From NCBI RefSeq assembly GCF_021172045.1, contig NZ_CP087164.1, positions 682,001 to 746,000 of the forward strand: a DNA stretch of 64,000 bases, read 5' to 3'. Below the pieces are notes generated by a model. It saw nothing but the letters and a program-made list of their open reading frames with translations, was not told the origin of the DNA and did not search any database. A program made the position numbers and the translations under genes. This document shows positions 7,106 to 16,104 of this stretch, piece by piece. Numbering within the stretch: position 1 is the first letter of the stretch; every line of letters begins with the position of its first letter. The DNA comes from Capillimicrobium parvum. GTDB lineage: Bacteria > Actinomycetota > Thermoleophilia > Solirubrobacterales > Solirubrobacteraceae.

Positions 7106-8782
7106 ATGAAGAGCAACCTCGAGATCGCGCAGGAAGCCGACCTCCAGCCCATCGACGACATCGCCTCGTCGCTCGGCCTCCTGCCCGAGGAGGTCGAGCC
7201 GTACGGCCGTTACAAGGCCAAGATCACCCTGAGCGTGCTCGAGCGCCTCTCCGACCGGCCGGAGGGCAAGGTCATCTGCGTCGCGGGCGTCACTCCGACG
7301 AAGGCGGGCGAGGGCAAGACGACGACGGCGGTCGGTCTGACCCAGGGCCTGGGGCACATCGGCAAGAACCCTGTGCTGTGCCTGCGCGAGCCGTCGCTGG
7401 GCCCGGTGTTCGGCATGAAGGGCGGGGCGGCCGGCGGTGGCTACACGCAGGTCGTGCCGATGGAGGATCTGAACCTCCACTTCACGGGCGACATCCACGC
7501 CATCAGCGCGGCGAACAACCTGCTGGCGGCGATGCTCGACGCGTCGATCCTGCACGGCAACGTGCACAAGATCGATGCGCTGCAGGTGTCGTGGCGGCGC
7601 GCCGTCGACATCAACGACCGCGCACTGCGCCAGATCACGATCGCTCAGGGGGGGCGGGCCAACGGCTACCCGCGCGAGACCGGGTTCGACATCACGGCCG
7701 CGTCGGAGGTCATGGCGATCACCGCGGTGGCCCGTGACCTGCAGGACCTGCGCCGGCGCCTCGGTGCCATCACCGTCGCCCACAGCTTCGACGGCGGCAA
7801 GCCGGTCACGGCCGAGGATCTGGGGGCGGCCGGCGCAATGGCGGTGCTGCTCAAGGACGCGATCAAGCCGAACCTGATCCAGACCCTCGAGGGGCAGCCG
7901 TGCCTGATGCACTGCGGCCCGTTCGCGAACATCGCCCACGGCAACTCGTCGCTGATCGCCGACCTGATGGGCATGCGCCTCGGCGACTACGTGATCACGG
8001 AGTCGGGCTTCGGCTCGGACATGGGCATGGAGAAGTTCTTCGACATCGTCTGCCGGGTGGGAGGGCTCGTCCCCAGTGCCGTCGTGGTCGTGTGCACGAT
8101 CCGTGCGCTCAAGCACCACGCGGGGCTCGAGGACCCCAACGCCGACCGGCCGCTGGCCCGCGCCGCGTTGGAGACGGGCGCGAACAACATGCGCCGGCAC
8201 ATCGCGATCGTCAAGGAGTTCGGCCTGCCGTGCGTGGTGGCGATCAACCGCCGCCCGGGCGACACGAACGAGGAGGTCGAGATCGCGCGCCGGCTGGCGC
8301 TCGAGTTCGGCGCGGACGGCGCCGAGGTCAACGAGGGCTACGAGCGCGGTGGCGAAGGGGCCGCCGCGCTTGCGCGGGCGGTCGTCGAGGCGGCCGAGAA
8401 GCCGTCGAACTTCGGCCTGATCTACCGCGACGAGGACCCGATCATCGACAAGATCTCGGCGGTCGCGCGGCGCGTCTACGGCGCGTCCGACGTGTACCTC
8501 TATCCCGAGGCGGAGAAGAAGGTCGCGCAGTACACGCGCGACGGCCTCGGCAACCTGCCGATCTGCATGGCCAAGACGCAGTACTCGCTCTCGGCCGATC
8601 CGCAGCTGCTCAACGCACCGGAGAACTTCACGCTGCCGGTGCGCGACATCCGTGCGTACACGGGCGCGGGGTGGCTCGTGCCGCTGTGCGGCGACATCAT
8701 GCAGATGCCCGGCCTCGGCAAGACGCCGGCGGCGTTCGACGTCGACCTCGAGGCGGACGGGCGGATCGTCGGGCTCTTCTAG
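7106..8782 (+). CDS. fhs: Formate--tetrahydrofolate ligase
   Basis: 558 residues, full length. It ligates formate to tetrahydrofolate with ATP, giving 10-formyl-THF; the reverse reaction releases formate and ATP from formyl-THF. The ATP loop TPTKAGEGKTTT is at 63-74, and family blocks LREPSLGPVFGMKGGAAGGG, FTGDIHAI and DIMQMPGLGKTP are intact. ATG 7106 was chosen over longer in-frame starts because homology begins at about this point and a GAGG lies just upstream. The next gene starts 11 bases after its stop and encodes a cyclodeaminase/cyclohydrolase-type protein, so the pair can interconvert formate, formyl-THF and methenyl-THF. Confidence 0.95.
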   Translation: MKSNLEIAQEADLQPIDDIASSLGLLPEEVEPYGRYKAKITLSVLERLSDRPEGKVICVAGVTPTKAGEGKTTTAVGLTQGLGHIGKNPVLCLREPSLGPVFGMKGGAAGGGYTQVVPMEDLNLHFTGDIHAISAANNLLAAMLDASILHGNVHKIDALQVSWRRAVDINDRALRQITIAQGGRANGYPRETGFDITAASEVMAITAVARDLQDLRRRLGAITVAHSFDGGKPVTAEDLGAAGAMAVLLKDAIKPNLIQTLEGQPCLMHCGPFANIAHGNSSLIADLMGMRLGDYVITESGFGSDMGMEKFFDIVCRVGGLVPSAVVVVCTIRALKHHAGLEDPNADRPLARAALETGANNMRRHIAIVKEFGLPCVVAINRRPGDTNEEVEIARRLALEFGADGAEVNEGYERGGEGAAALARAVVEAAEKPSNFGLIYRDEDPIIDKISAVARRVYGASDVYLYPEAEKKVAQYTRDGLGNLPICMAKTQYSLSADPQLLNAPENFTLPVRDIRAYTGAGWLVPLCGDIMQMPGLGKTPAAFDVDLEADGRIVGLF

Positions 8783-8793
8783 ATACTGCCGCG

Positions 8794-9348
8794 ATGGGCA
8801 GCGAGCAGCACACGTTCGGTGAGCTCCTCGAGGAGCTCGCGGCGCCGACCCCGTCGCCCGCGGCCGGCACCGCCTGCGCCTGGGCACTCGCGCTCGCCGC
8901 CGGCCTGGTCGAGCTGTCGGCCGGCGTGACGCTCGCGCGGGCCGACCTGGCCGGCGTCCATCCGCGGATGGAGGAGATCGTCGCGCGGGTGCGGGCGCGG
9001 CGCGCCGAGGCGCTCGAGCTGGGCGACGCGGACCGCTCGTCGTTCGGGCCGGTGCTCGAGGCGCAACGGCTGGCGGCCGACGACCCCGCCCGGCCGCAGC
9101 GGCTCGCCGACGCGCTCTCCGGTGCGGCGGAGACGCCGCTCGCGCTGGCGCGGGCGGCCGCGGAGGTCGCCGACCTCGCCGCCGAGGCCGCGCGGACGGG
9201 CAACCGGGCGGCGACGGGCGACGCGGCGGCCGCCGGGCTGCTCGCGCGCGCGGCCGGCACCGCGGCGGCGCGGATCGTCCTCATCAACCTGGCCCGGCAG
9301 CGCGACGACCCGCGCGTGGACGAGGCGCGCGCGCTGGCGGACCGGTGA
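8794..9348 (+). CDS. Cyclodeaminase/cyclohydrolase family protein (FTCD_C-like)
   Basis: 184 residues, all-helical. The N-terminal TFGELLEELAAPTPSPAAGT with the small-residue loop PAAGTA, followed by alternating Ala-rich helices, is typical of the formiminotransferase-cyclodeaminase C-terminal family (FchA type). In C1-metabolising bacteria such proteins next to fhs act as methenyl-THF cyclohydrolase. Immediately downstream of fhs, same strand, likely one operon. Low sequence complexity (Ala about one third) makes the subfamily assignment less secure than the family. Confidence 0.8.
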   Translation: MGSEQHTFGELLEELAAPTPSPAAGTACAWALALAAGLVELSAGVTLARADLAGVHPRMEEIVARVRARRAEALELGDADRSSFGPVLEAQRLAADDPARPQRLADALSGAAETPLALARAAAEVADLAAEAARTGNRAATGDAAAAGLLARAAGTAAARIVLINLARQRDDPRVDEARALADR

Positions 9349-9349
9349 C

Positions 9350-9651
9350 GTGAGCGCGGCCGCCGGGATCGTCCTGGCGGGCGGGCGGTCGTCGCGGATG
9401 GGGCGGACGAAGGCGTCGCTGCCGTGGGCGCAGACGACGCTGCTCGCGCACATGTGCGACGCGGCCGAGCTGGTCGCGGGCGGGCGGCTGCGTCCGGCCG
9501 ACCTCTACGCGCGCTGCCGGGTCCGGCGGCTCGACGAGGCCTGGCTGCTCGCGGACGGGGCGCTGGCCGCCGCGGACCCGGGCTCGACTCGCTCACCAGC
9601 GTCGACACGCCGGAGGCCTACGCGGCGGCGAGGGATATGTTGGCGCCGTGA
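9350..9651 (+). pseudogene. mobA-like molybdenum cofactor guanylyltransferase relic
   Basis: GTG 9350 starts AAGIVLAGGRSSRMGRTKAS, the nucleotide-binding start of MobA-type guanylyltransferases. After LLAHM the sequence jumps to what is normally the C-terminal third (AELVAGGRLRPADLYARC, LDEAWLLADGAL), so about half the enzyme including the metal-binding DMPF region is absent. A frameshift near 9590 then puts the final conserved LDSLTSVDTPEAYAAARD into another frame ending at 9651. The relic sits between C1 genes and the molybdenum formate dehydrogenase, where a mobA would make sense; a working copy must be elsewhere. Its end overlaps the next GTG start. Confidence 0.75.
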
Positions 9652-10661
9652 CCCGCTCGAGCGCCGTCCCCACCGTCGACGTCCACGCCCACGCGGTCAT
9701 CGGGCCGGCGTTCGGCCTGGCCCAGGAGCAGCCCGAGGCCCGCGCCGCGCAGGAGGTCGAGGCGGGCTGGTTCGGCGAGGCGTCCACGCGCGTCAACCAG
9801 CAGCAGATCCAGCGGCTCATCCCGCTGCTGACCGACCTCGGCGCGCGGCTGGAGGTCATGGACCGCAGCGGCGTCGACGTGCAGGTGGTCAGCCCGTCGC
9901 CGCAGCACTACCACGACTGGGCCGGCGCGCCGATGGCGCAGCGCCTGACGCGCATGGTCAACGAGGGCATGGCGGCGCTGTGCGCGCAGCGCCCGGAGCG
10001 GCTCGCCGGGCTGGGCACCGTGCCGCTGCACCACCCGGAGCTCGCCGTCGGCGAGCTCACGCACGCGGTCGAGGAGCTCGGGCTGAAGGGCGTCGAGATC
10101 GCCACGACGGCCGGCGGGCGCGAGATCGCCCATCCGGACTTCGAGGGCTTCTGGGCGCGCGCGGAGGAGCTGGGCGCCCTCGTCTTCATCCACCCGTGGG
10201 GCTGCACGCTCGGCCACCGGCTCGACGAGCACTACCTGGCGAACGTCGTCGGCAACCCGACCGAGACGACCGTGGCCCTGTCGCACATCATCTTCTCGGG
10301 GCTGCTCGACCGCCGCCCCGGCCTGCGCATCCTCGCCGCCCACGGCGGCGGCTATCTGCCGTTCTACATCGGGCGCTCGGATCATGCCTGGCAGCACCGG
10401 CCCGACTCGCAGACCCCGCGCGCGGCGCCCAGCGAGTACCTGCGCCGCCTGTACTTCGATGCGCTCGTCTACCAGCCGGCGGCGCTCGGCGCCCTCGTCG
10501 CCCAGGTCGGCGCCGATCGCGTCATGGTCGGCACCGACTATCCGTTCGACATGGGCATCGAGGACCCGCTCGACCGTCTGCGCGCCGCGGCGCTCGACGC
10601 CGGGCAGCGCGAGGCGATCCGTGGGGGCAACGCCGCCGCGCTCGGGCTCGTGCCGGGCTGA
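9648..10661 (+). CDS. Amidohydrolase_2 family protein (ACMSD-like decarboxylase/hydrolase)
   Basis: 337 residues. Metal-site motifs of the ACMSD/5-carboxyvanillate-decarboxylase clade are all present: VDVHAHAV near residue 10, FIHPWG, AAHGGGYLPFY with the HGGG histidine, and GTDYPFDMG with the terminal Asp. The family decarboxylates or hydrolyses aromatic and ring-cleavage acids with a mononuclear Zn or Mn. GTG 9648 is preceded at six bases by a TATGTT -10 (9636-9641), suggesting a leaderless transcript independent of fhs. Aromatic-acid decarboxylation is plausible given the catabolic cluster at 46-52 kb, but the substrate is unknown. Confidence 0.85.
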   Translation: MTRSSAVPTVDVHAHAVIGPAFGLAQEQPEARAAQEVEAGWFGEASTRVNQQQIQRLIPLLTDLGARLEVMDRSGVDVQVVSPSPQHYHDWAGAPMAQRLTRMVNEGMAALCAQRPERLAGLGTVPLHHPELAVGELTHAVEELGLKGVEIATTAGGREIAHPDFEGFWARAEELGALVFIHPWGCTLGHRLDEHYLANVVGNPTETTVALSHIIFSGLLDRRPGLRILAAHGGGYLPFYIGRSDHAWQHRPDSQTPRAAPSEYLRRLYFDALVYQPAALGALVAQVGADRVMVGTDYPFDMGIEDPLDRLRAAALDAGQREAIRGGNAAALGLVPG

Positions 10662-10665
10662 GCGA

Positions 10666-11592
10666 TCACACCACCACGGGTCCCAGCGTGACCGGCAGCC
10701 GCAGGCGCTCATCGAGCTCCCGCGGCTCGAACAGCGCCATGAGCTCTCGCACCACCGGCGAACGCTGCGCGTCGCGCGCCGTGACCATCCCGACCGTGTG
10801 CTCCACGACCGGGTCGACGAGCGGCAGCGCGCGCAGGTTCGGCGGCAGCGGGTTGACGGTCAGCCACGGGCCGGCGGTGATCGCCGCGAGCCCCGCGTGC
10901 GCGTGCGCGATGAGCGTGGATATCGAGTTCGTCAGGACCACGGTCCCCGGGGTCGCACCGGCCCGGGCGAAGGCGGCGTCGACGATCCGCCGGTGCTGCA
11001 TGTCCTCGGTGAGCAGGCACAGCGAGAGCGCCGCGGCGGCGGTCCAGGAGATCGTCGTCGCCCAGGCGGGCAGCATCTCGACCGGGCACACGAGGAAGTA
11101 GCGCTCGACCCACAGCTCTCGCGTGGCCACGTCGGCGAGCGGCTCGTTGTCGAGGTAGGTGAGCCCCGCGTCGATGTCGCCGCCGGCGAGCTGCTGGGCG
11201 ATCTCGCGCGAGCTCATCGAGATGTGCTGCACGCGCATGCGCGGATGGCGCTCGCGAAACCGGGTCGTGATGTGGGTCGTGGCCACCAGCGCCGTCGGAA
11301 TGACGCCGAGCCGCAGCGTGCCCTCCAGGCCGCTGCGCATGCGGTCGACCTCCTGCGCGAGCGACTGCACGTCGGCCAGGGCGCGGCGCGCCCACAGCAG
11401 CACCCGCTCGCCCTCCGCCGTGAAGCCCTCGAACCGGGTCCCGCGGCGCACGAGCGGCACGCCGAGCTCGCGCTCGAGGCTGCGGATCGCCGTCGACAGC
11501 GCCGGCTGGGAGACGTGGCAGGCCTGTGCGGCGCGGCCGAAATGCCGCTCGCGTTCGAGCGCGACCATGTATTCGAGTTGCCGGAGAAACAC
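10666..11592 (-). CDS. LysR-family transcriptional regulator
   Basis: 308 residues. The N-terminal winged helix (LRQLEYMVALERERHFGRAA, then SQPALSTAIRSLERELG) is followed by a periplasmic-binding-type effector domain from about residue 90 (LRLGVIPT, GDIDAGLTY). It is divergent from the formate dehydrogenase operon with an 88-base gap holding a LysR-type box at 11604-11622. LysR regulators in this position commonly control formate dehydrogenase genes. Ends at 10666, convergent with the amidohydrolase, five bases apart. Confidence 0.9.
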   Translation of the reverse strand: MFLRQLEYMVALERERHFGRAAQACHVSQPALSTAIRSLERELGVPLVRRGTRFEGFTAEGERVLLWARRALADVQSLAQEVDRMRSGLEGTLRLGVIPTALVATTHITTRFRERHPRMRVQHISMSSREIAQQLAGGDIDAGLTYLDNEPLADVATRELWVERYFLVCPVEMLPAWATTISWTAAAALSLCLLTEDMQHRRIVDAAFARAGATPGTVVLTNSISTLIAHAHAGLAAITAGPWLTVNPLPPNLRALPLVDPVVEHTVGMVTARDAQRSPVVRELMALFEPRELDERLRLPVTLGPVVV

Positions 11593-11603
11593 CCGACCCC
11601 CAA

Positions 11604-11622
11604 CGATAACTGCCAGCTATCG
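11604..11622. promoter_or_regulatory. Candidate LysR-type operator in the lysR/fdh divergent promoter
   Basis: CGATA (11604-11608) and TATCG (11618-11622) form a perfect inverted pair around nine bases. This includes the T-N11-A signature of LysR boxes (T11607, A11619). It is the only clear dyad in the 88-base divergent gap and lies 12 bases from the lysR start codon and 59 bases from the fdh start, a normal place for autoregulation and activation. Confidence 0.5.
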
Positions 11623-11680
11623 CCCGATCCAGCGGAACGCTTGGAGACCCGGTCCTGCCGCAGCCATCATCCCCCAACGG

Positions 11681-13336
11681 ATGTCAAAGAACCTCGTCGA
11701 GCTGATTCGCCGTCACCACGAGCTCGACGCTCCCACCGCGCTCGAGGTGCTCAAGGCTGCCGTGGACGACCACGGCGCGATCACCGACGATGATCGCCGC
11801 GTCGCCGCCGAGCGCTCCGGGCTTCCCGAGGCGACGGTCTACGGCGTCTCCACCTTCTACGACGACCTGCTGCACCCGCGCGGCAGGCGGCACGTCCGCG
11901 TCTGCACCGGCAGCGCCTGTTTCGCCACGACCGGCGACCGCCACGTGGACGAGCTGCGTGCCGGCTTCGGCCTCGAGCTCGGCGAGTGCAGCGACGACGG
12001 CGAGATCTCCCTCGCGGAGACCGTCTGCCTCGGCTTCTGCCACGCCGCTCCCGCCGTCCGCGACGGCGACGTCATCGACGCGGGCCCCGGCGTCGTGGAG
12101 CGCGTCCTCGCCGGCGCGACCGTCGCCGCCACCGAGCCCGACCCGGTCAGCACCCTCGACCGGCCCGTCCTCACCGAGCCCACCGACTGGTCCGGCCTGC
12201 GCCGCGCGCTCACCGAGTCGACCCCCGAGGGACTGCTCGAGGCGGTCAAGGCCGCTGACGTGCGCGGCCGCGGCGGCGCCGGCTTCCCCGCCGGCAACAA
12301 GTGGCAGTTCGCGCGCGCGGCCGCCGGCGACGAGAAGTTCATCGTCGCCAACGGCGACGAGGGCGACCCCGGCTCCTACATCGACAAGGTCCTCATGGAG
12401 GCCAACCCGGCGCTCCTGGTCGAGGGCATGGCGCTCGCCGGCTATGCGGTCGGCGCGCAGCACGGGTTCGTCCTCACCCGCTCCGAGTACCCGCGCTCCA
12501 AGCCCGCGCTGGAGGCCGCGGTCGAGGAGGCGCGCGCGGCCGGCCTGCTCGGCGAGGACGTCCTCGGCACCGGCTTCGACTTCGACATCACCATCGTCGA
12601 GGGCGCCGGCTCCTACGTCGTCGGCGAGGAGACCGCGCTGCTCGCCTGCCTGCAGGGGCTGCGCGGCACCGTCTCCGCCCGTCCGCCGTTCCCCGCCGAG
12701 CGCGGCGTGTTCGGCCTGCCGACGGTCGTCAACAACGTCGAGACGCTGTGCAACATCCCGTTCATCGCCCGCCACGGCGCCGACGCCTACCGCGATCTGA
12801 GCCCCGGCGCGACACCGGGCTCCAAGCTCGTCTGCTTCAACGAGCGCTTCGTCCGCCCCGGCGTCTACGAGGTGCGCTTCGGCACGACGATGCGCGAGCT
12901 GTGCGAGGACCTCGCCGGCGGCCTGCGCGACGGCCGCTCGATCAAGGCGCTGCAGATCGGCGGCCCGCTCGGCGGCATCCTGCCCGGCTGGAAGCTCGAC
13001 ACGCCGTTCGACTTCGCCGAGCTCGCCGCCGAGGGCTGCATGGTCGGCCACGGCGGCATCCTCGCCTTCGACGACCAGACGAACATGCGCGACGTCGCGC
13101 GCCACCTCCTGCACTTCGGCGCCGCCGAGAGCTGCGGCAAGTGCTTCCCGTGCCGGATCGGCCTGCGCCGTGCGCACGAGATGTTCTCGAACGGCGCGCC
13201 GGTGTCCCAGAGCAGCCTCGAGGCGCTGCTGGAGACGCTCGAGCTCGGCAGCCTCTGCGCCCACGGCGGCGGCATGCCCGCACCGATCCGCAGCCTGCTG
13301 ACCCACTTCCCCGACGAGCTGAGGCTGGCGGCATGA
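11681..13336 (+). CDS. NAD-dependent formate dehydrogenase, fused gamma/beta (NuoE-NuoF type) subunit
   Basis: 551 residues. Residues ~1-150 are a NuoE/FdsG-like [2Fe-2S] domain with CTGSAC and CLGFC supplying four cysteines. The rest is NuoF/FdsB-like: FMN/NADH binding GRGGAGFPAGNKW, NGDEGDPGSYID, GAGSYVVGEETALL, and the [4Fe-4S] ligands in ESCGKCFPC plus LCAHGGG. It passes electrons from the molybdenum subunit to NAD+. In Rhodobacter/Cupriavidus-type enzymes gamma and beta are separate chains; here they are one. The stop overlaps the next ATG (ATGA). ATG 11681 lacks a strong ribosome site. Confidence 0.92.
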   Translation: MSKNLVELIRRHHELDAPTALEVLKAAVDDHGAITDDDRRVAAERSGLPEATVYGVSTFYDDLLHPRGRRHVRVCTGSACFATTGDRHVDELRAGFGLELGECSDDGEISLAETVCLGFCHAAPAVRDGDVIDAGPGVVERVLAGATVAATEPDPVSTLDRPVLTEPTDWSGLRRALTESTPEGLLEAVKAADVRGRGGAGFPAGNKWQFARAAAGDEKFIVANGDEGDPGSYIDKVLMEANPALLVEGMALAGYAVGAQHGFVLTRSEYPRSKPALEAAVEEARAAGLLGEDVLGTGFDFDITIVEGAGSYVVGEETALLACLQGLRGTVSARPPFPAERGVFGLPTVVNNVETLCNIPFIARHGADAYRDLSPGATPGSKLVCFNERFVRPGVYEVRFGTTMRELCEDLAGGLRDGRSIKALQIGGPLGGILPGWKLDTPFDFAELAAEGCMVGHGGILAFDDQTNMRDVARHLLHFGAAESCGKCFPCRIGLRRAHEMFSNGAPVSQSSLEALLETLELGSLCAHGGGMPAPIRSLLTHFPDELRLAA

Positions 13337-13995
13337 AGACGGTCAGCCTCACCATCGACGGCGCCCCGGTCGAGGTCCCGGTCGGCACGACGATCCTCGA
13401 CGCGGCGCGCGGCCTCGGCACGCCCATCCCCACGCTCTGCTTCGACGACCGCCAGGACCCGTTCGGCGCCTGCCGCGTCTGCCTCGTCGGCGTCGAGGGC
13501 GCGCCCGGGCCGCTGCCCTCGTGCACCAGCCTCTGCCGCGACGGCATGGTCGTCGACACGCGCGACGAGACCGCCCGGCGCGTCGCGGGCGCGGTCGTCG
13601 AGCTCGTGCTGTCCGAGCTGCCGGTCGAGCCCGCCCCGCACACCGAGCTGGCCGGCGTCGCCCGCGACCTCGGCGTGACCGGGACCCGCTGGCCGGGCGC
13701 GCAGCACGAGCCGCGCCACGACGAGCGCCATCCGTACCTCGCCTTCCAGCACGAGCTGTGCATCTCGTGCGGGCGCTGCGTGCGGGCGTGCGACGAGGTC
13801 CAGGGCACGTTCGCGCTCACCGCCACCGGACGGGGCTTCGCCGCGAACATCGCCGCGGGCCTCGACCAGGGCTTCCGCGAGTCGGCCTGCGTGTCGTGCG
13901 GGGCCTGTGCGGATACCTGTCCTACCGATGCCATCACCGAGCTCACGCTGCTGGCCCTCGTCGAGCCCGAGCCAGAACCTCAGATCGTGAAGTGA
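13333..13995 (+). CDS. Formate dehydrogenase ferredoxin-like subunit (HoxU / FdsA N-terminal-like)
   Basis: 220 residues. An N-terminal [2Fe-2S] ferredoxin domain (TLCFDDRQDPFGACRVCLV plus a later Cys in PSCTS) is followed by two [4Fe-4S] motifs, CISCGRCVRAC and CVSCGACADTC. This is the electron-relay section that in many NAD-linked formate dehydrogenases forms the N-terminus of the catalytic subunit; here it is a separate protein. The His-ligated N5-type motif of NuoG is not seen. The gene overlaps the upstream stop and precedes the catalytic subunit by seven bases with GAGGAAG as ribosome site for the next gene. Confidence 0.88.
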   Translation: MKTVSLTIDGAPVEVPVGTTILDAARGLGTPIPTLCFDDRQDPFGACRVCLVGVEGAPGPLPSCTSLCRDGMVVDTRDETARRVAGAVVELVLSELPVEPAPHTELAGVARDLGVTGTRWPGAQHEPRHDERHPYLAFQHELCISCGRCVRACDEVQGTFALTATGRGFAANIAAGLDQGFRESACVSCGACADTCPTDAITELTLLALVEPEPEPQIVK

Positions 13996-14002
13996 GGAAG
14001 CC

Positions 14003-16090
14003 ATGATCGACCAGCGCTTCGACTCCACCGTCACCACCACCTGCGGCTACTGCGGCGTCGGCTGTCGCCTGGAGGCCCACACCCGCGACGGCCGCGTCGT
14101 CGCCATCAGCCCGGCGCTCGACGGCCCGGCGAACGAGGGGCACACCTGCCTGAAGGGCCGCTTCGCCCACCAGTTCGGCCGCCACCGCCAGCGCCTCACG
14201 ACCCCGCTCATCCGCGAAGGCGACGGCTTCCGCGAGGCGACGTGGGACGAGGCGCTGCGGCGGATCGTCTCCGAGCTGGAGCGCGTCAAGAGCGCCCACG
14301 GTCCCGACGCGATCGCGGGCCTGGCCTCGTCGCGCGCCACCAACGAGGACTGCTTCGCGATGCAGCGCCTCATGCGCGCCGCCATCGGCACGAACAACAT
14401 CGACAACTGCTCGCGCGTGTGCCACTCGCCGACCTCCTACGCGATGCGCCGGTCGCTGGGCATGTCGGGGGCGACCGGCTCCTTCGCCGACATCGACCAC
14501 GCGGACGCCGCCATCATCATCGGCGCCAACCCGACGGAGGCGCACCCCGTCGCGGGGGCGCGCATCAAGCAGGCGGCGCTGCGCGGCATGAAGCTCGTCA
14601 CCATCGACCCGCGCCGCATCGAGCTCGCCGACTACGGGGTCCTGCACCTCTCGCCGCGCGCGGGCACCAACGCGGCGGTGATGCTCGGGCTCCAGCACGT
14701 CGTCGCGCGCGACGGCTTCGTCGACCACGACTTCGTCGACCGGCGCACCGAGGGCTACGACGAGCTCGCCGAGCTGATCGCGCAGTACACGCCCGACGAG
14801 GTGCAGCGGATCACCGGCGTGCCCGCCGCGGACATCGAGGCGGCCGCCCACATCTACGCCGAGGCCGGCGAGGCCTGCGTCATCTGGGGCCTCGGGGTCA
14901 CCGAGCACAAGTACGGCTCGGAGGTCGTGCGCCTCATCTGCAACCTCGCGCTCATGACCGGCAAGGTCGGTCGCCCCGGTTCCGCCCTGCTGCCGATGCG
15001 CGGGCAGAACAACGTCCAGGGCTCCTCGGACGTCGGCGCGCTGCCGGACACCTACTCGGGCTACCGCCGGGTGGGCGACGAGGAGGTCGCCCGCAGCTTC
15101 GAAGCCAAGTGGGGCGTGCCGCTGTCGCGCGAGAAGGGCTACACGATCCCGCAGATGCTCGACGCGGCGGTCGACGGCCAGCTGAAGGCGATGTACATCT
15201 TCGGCGAGGACCCCGCGCAGACCGACCCGGACACGCACCACGTCGTGGCGGCGCTCGAGTCGCTCGACTTCCTCGTCTGTCAGGACATCTTCCAGACCGA
15301 GACGACGAAGTACGCCGACGTGATCCTGCCTGCGGCGACGTTCCTCGAGAAGGAGGGCACGTTCATCAACGCCGAGCGGCGCATCCAGCTCGTGGAGCCG
15401 GTCGTCGCCCCGCCCGGCGAGGCCAGGACGGACCTCGAGATCCTCACCACGGTGTCGCGCGCCCTGGGCCACGAGATGGGCTACACGTGCGCCGAGGACG
15501 TCATGGACGAGATCGCGGCGCTGACCCCCGACTTCGCCGGCGTGACCTACGAGCGGCTGGGCCGGTCGGGCCTGCAGTGGCCGGTCGCGCCGGACGGCAC
15601 CGACGCGCCGATCCTCTACGAGGAGGAGTTCACGCTTCCCGGCGGCAAGGCGCGGTTCGCGCCGCTGCCGTACCTGCCGCCCGGCAGCGAGGCGAGCGAC
15701 GAGTTCCCGCTCGTGCTGGTCACGGGCCGGCGCCTCATGCACTACAACGCCGGCACGATGACCCGGCGCACCGCCAACCTCGACCTGTTCCCGAGCGACG
15801 TGCTGGAGATCCATCCGGACGACGCCGAGCGGCTGTGGATCTCCGACGGCGACCTCGTCTCGGTGCGCAGCCCGGTGGGGCGGATCGAGATCGAGGCGCA
15901 GGTCACCGACTCGATCGAGCGCGGCCACGTCTTCACGGCGTTCCACTTCCCGGAGGTGCGGACGAACGTCCTGATCGGCCAGTCGGCGGACGTGAACACC
16001 TCCTGCCCCGAGTACAAGGTGATGGCGGTCGACGTGCGGCCGGTCCAGGAGGAGCCGTCGCGCATGCCCGCGCTCGCCGCCGGCGACTGA
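14003..16090 (+). CDS. Formate dehydrogenase catalytic (molybdopterin) subunit, cysteine type
   Basis: 695 residues, the length of a core FdhF-like enzyme without an electron-relay extension. The [4Fe-4S] motif CGYCGVGC is at 14-21 with the fourth Cys in CLKG. The Mo ligand is Cys140 in SRVCHSPT, encoded by TGC, with His141 following; E. coli FdhF has selenocysteine at exactly this position. MGD-binding blocks IIGANPTEAHP, TIDPRR, LMTGKVGRPG, MRGQNNVQG and the C-terminal TGRRLMHYNAGTMTRR are intact. It oxidises formate to CO2 and hands electrons through the two upstream subunits to NAD+. Needs bis-MGD, supplied by genes not in this window. Confidence 0.95.
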   Translation: MIDQRFDSTVTTTCGYCGVGCRLEAHTRDGRVVAISPALDGPANEGHTCLKGRFAHQFGRHRQRLTTPLIREGDGFREATWDEALRRIVSELERVKSAHGPDAIAGLASSRATNEDCFAMQRLMRAAIGTNNIDNCSRVCHSPTSYAMRRSLGMSGATGSFADIDHADAAIIIGANPTEAHPVAGARIKQAALRGMKLVTIDPRRIELADYGVLHLSPRAGTNAAVMLGLQHVVARDGFVDHDFVDRRTEGYDELAELIAQYTPDEVQRITGVPAADIEAAAHIYAEAGEACVIWGLGVTEHKYGSEVVRLICNLALMTGKVGRPGSALLPMRGQNNVQGSSDVGALPDTYSGYRRVGDEEVARSFEAKWGVPLSREKGYTIPQMLDAAVDGQLKAMYIFGEDPAQTDPDTHHVVAALESLDFLVCQDIFQTETTKYADVILPAATFLEKEGTFINAERRIQLVEPVVAPPGEARTDLEILTTVSRALGHEMGYTCAEDVMDEIAALTPDFAGVTYERLGRSGLQWPVAPDGTDAPILYEEEFTLPGGKARFAPLPYLPPGSEASDEFPLVLVTGRRLMHYNAGTMTRRTANLDLFPSDVLEIHPDDAERLWISDGDLVSVRSPVGRIEIEAQVTDSIERGHVFTAFHFPEVRTNVLIGQSADVNTSCPEYKVMAVDVRPVQEEPSRMPALAAGD

Positions 16091-16104
16091 GCCGAGGGGC
16101 GGGC

